A stretch of DNA of 64,000 bases from positions 26,847,685-26,911,684 of the forward strand of contig NC_044301.2 in assembly GCF_004027225.2 (NCBI RefSeq), in the 5' to 3' direction. Position numbers and translations under genes: made by a program. Below the pieces are notes generated by a model, which saw only the letters and a program-made list of their open reading frames with translations, had not been told where the DNA came from and did not search any database. This document shows positions 63,551-64,000 of the stretch, in pieces. Numbering within the stretch: position 1 is the first letter of the stretch; each line of letters opens with the position of its first letter. The DNA is from Strigops habroptila. Lineage: Eukaryota; Chordata; Aves; Psittaciformes; Psittacidae.

Positions 63551-64000
63551 CATGCAACCGATGCCACATGGAGTTACTGGGCCACACTAATTACACAACG
63601 AGCTCGAATAGGAAATCCCAGTCGTCCAGGAATTCTAGAAGTCATCATGGACTGGCCAGAGGGCAAAGATTTTGGGATGTCACCAGAAGAGGAGGTGATA
63701 CGTGCTGAAGAGGCCCCACCATATAATGAACTGTCAGAGAGTGAAAAGCAATATGCCTTGTTTACTGATGAGTCCTGCCATATTGTGGGAAAGCATCGGA
63801 GATGGAAGGCAGCTGTGTGGAGTCCCCTGGGACAAGTTGCAGAAACTGCTGAAGGAGAGGGTGAATCCAGTCATTTTGCAGAGGTAAAAGCCATCCAGCT
63901 GCCCTTGGACATTGCTGAACAAGAAAAATGGCCAGTGCTTTACCTCTATACTGACTCATGGATAGTGGCAAATGCCCTGTGGGGGTGGTTGCAGCAATGG
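63551..64000 (+). pseudogene. pol: ERVL-5 RNase H, cut by window end
   Basis: Reads through DWPEGKDFGMSPEEEV, YALFTDESCHIVGKHRRWKA (glycine after the first acid changed to glutamate relative to ERVL-2), FAEVKAIQLPLDIAEQEKWP and LYTDSW, ending at the window edge. It presumably continues into integrase. Confidence 0.8.

Larger units (their letters stand above)
60856..64000 (+). mobile_element. ERVL-5: class III provirus (+), runs off window
   Basis: Plus-strand ERVL without LTR or primer site at its left end; it starts (atctgac) in the leader just beyond where a primer site would be. Order: hydrophobic region, gag, a jump at about 62449 from capsid into RT, RT, connection domain (with an 84-bp CR1 insertion) and RNase H at the window edge. 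It is head to head with ERVL-4. Its leader region diverges most from the other copies, and it lacks the 5S-like segment. Confidence 0.88.

Overview
This window is avian nuclear DNA. The evidence is many CR1 LINEs (several ending in the bird-type 3' octamer repeats), alpha/beta/gamma-like endogenous retroviruses (ERVs), a large family of class III (ERVL-type) proviruses, and one host exon that reads as bird/vertebrate UBE2R2. The only host gene I can support is that 87-base UBE2R2 exon (52808-52894, + strand). The rest of the window is its introns, mostly filled by nested retroelements. UBE2R2 has, to my knowledge, Z and W copies in birds. Together with the very high provirus load, that makes a W-linked (female-specific) copy my favoured reading, but this is inference.

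Layout. 1-1193: CR1 fragments and intron. 1194-7342: ERV-a, a minus-strand provirus with 652-bp LTRs that are nearly identical, a 6-bp target duplication and a serine-tRNA primer site. Its pol is fused to env by a deletion. 8688-22952: ERV-b (minus), with a second, different serine-tRNA primer site. Its gag is split by the very young ERV-c (15215-21629, minus), which has perfect TG...CA LTRs, a 6-bp duplication, a tryptophan-tRNA primer site, and open gag and pol. ERV-b is bounded by a 100-bp direct duplication of host DNA. 23053-24673: CR1 and LTR remnants. 24674-33050: two tail-to-tail ERVL copies, ERVL-1 (+) and ERVL-2 (-), the latter broken by a CR1 and by a solo LTR. 33051-46144: intron with an old CR1 split three ways by two LTRs, LTR scraps, and a CR1 that still carries its ORF1 esterase. 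46145-52719: ERVL-3 (minus), flanked by a 62-bp direct duplication and containing ERV-d (48450-51289), a pol-deleted beta-like provirus. 52808-52894: UBE2R2 exon. 53972-60855: ERVL-4 (minus), the fullest ERVL copy. 60856-64000: ERVL-5 (+), head to head with ERVL-4 and running off the window.

The most unusual signals are these. (1) A segment matching about the first 70 bases of 5S rRNA lies in the 5' coding region of three ERVL copies. (2) A conserved multi-membrane-segment reading frame precedes, and in one copy is continuous with, ERVL gag. (3) A foreign LTR 3' end with poly(A) signal and poly(A) tail is embedded between gag and integrase of ERV-d. (4) Two proviral blocks are bounded by host duplications of 62 and 100 bp instead of 5-6 bp. 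(5) Two unrelated proviruses use two different serine-tRNA primer sites.

All retroviral genes here are endogenous copies. Except for gag and pol of ERV-c, every one is visibly broken by stops, frameshifts or deletions.
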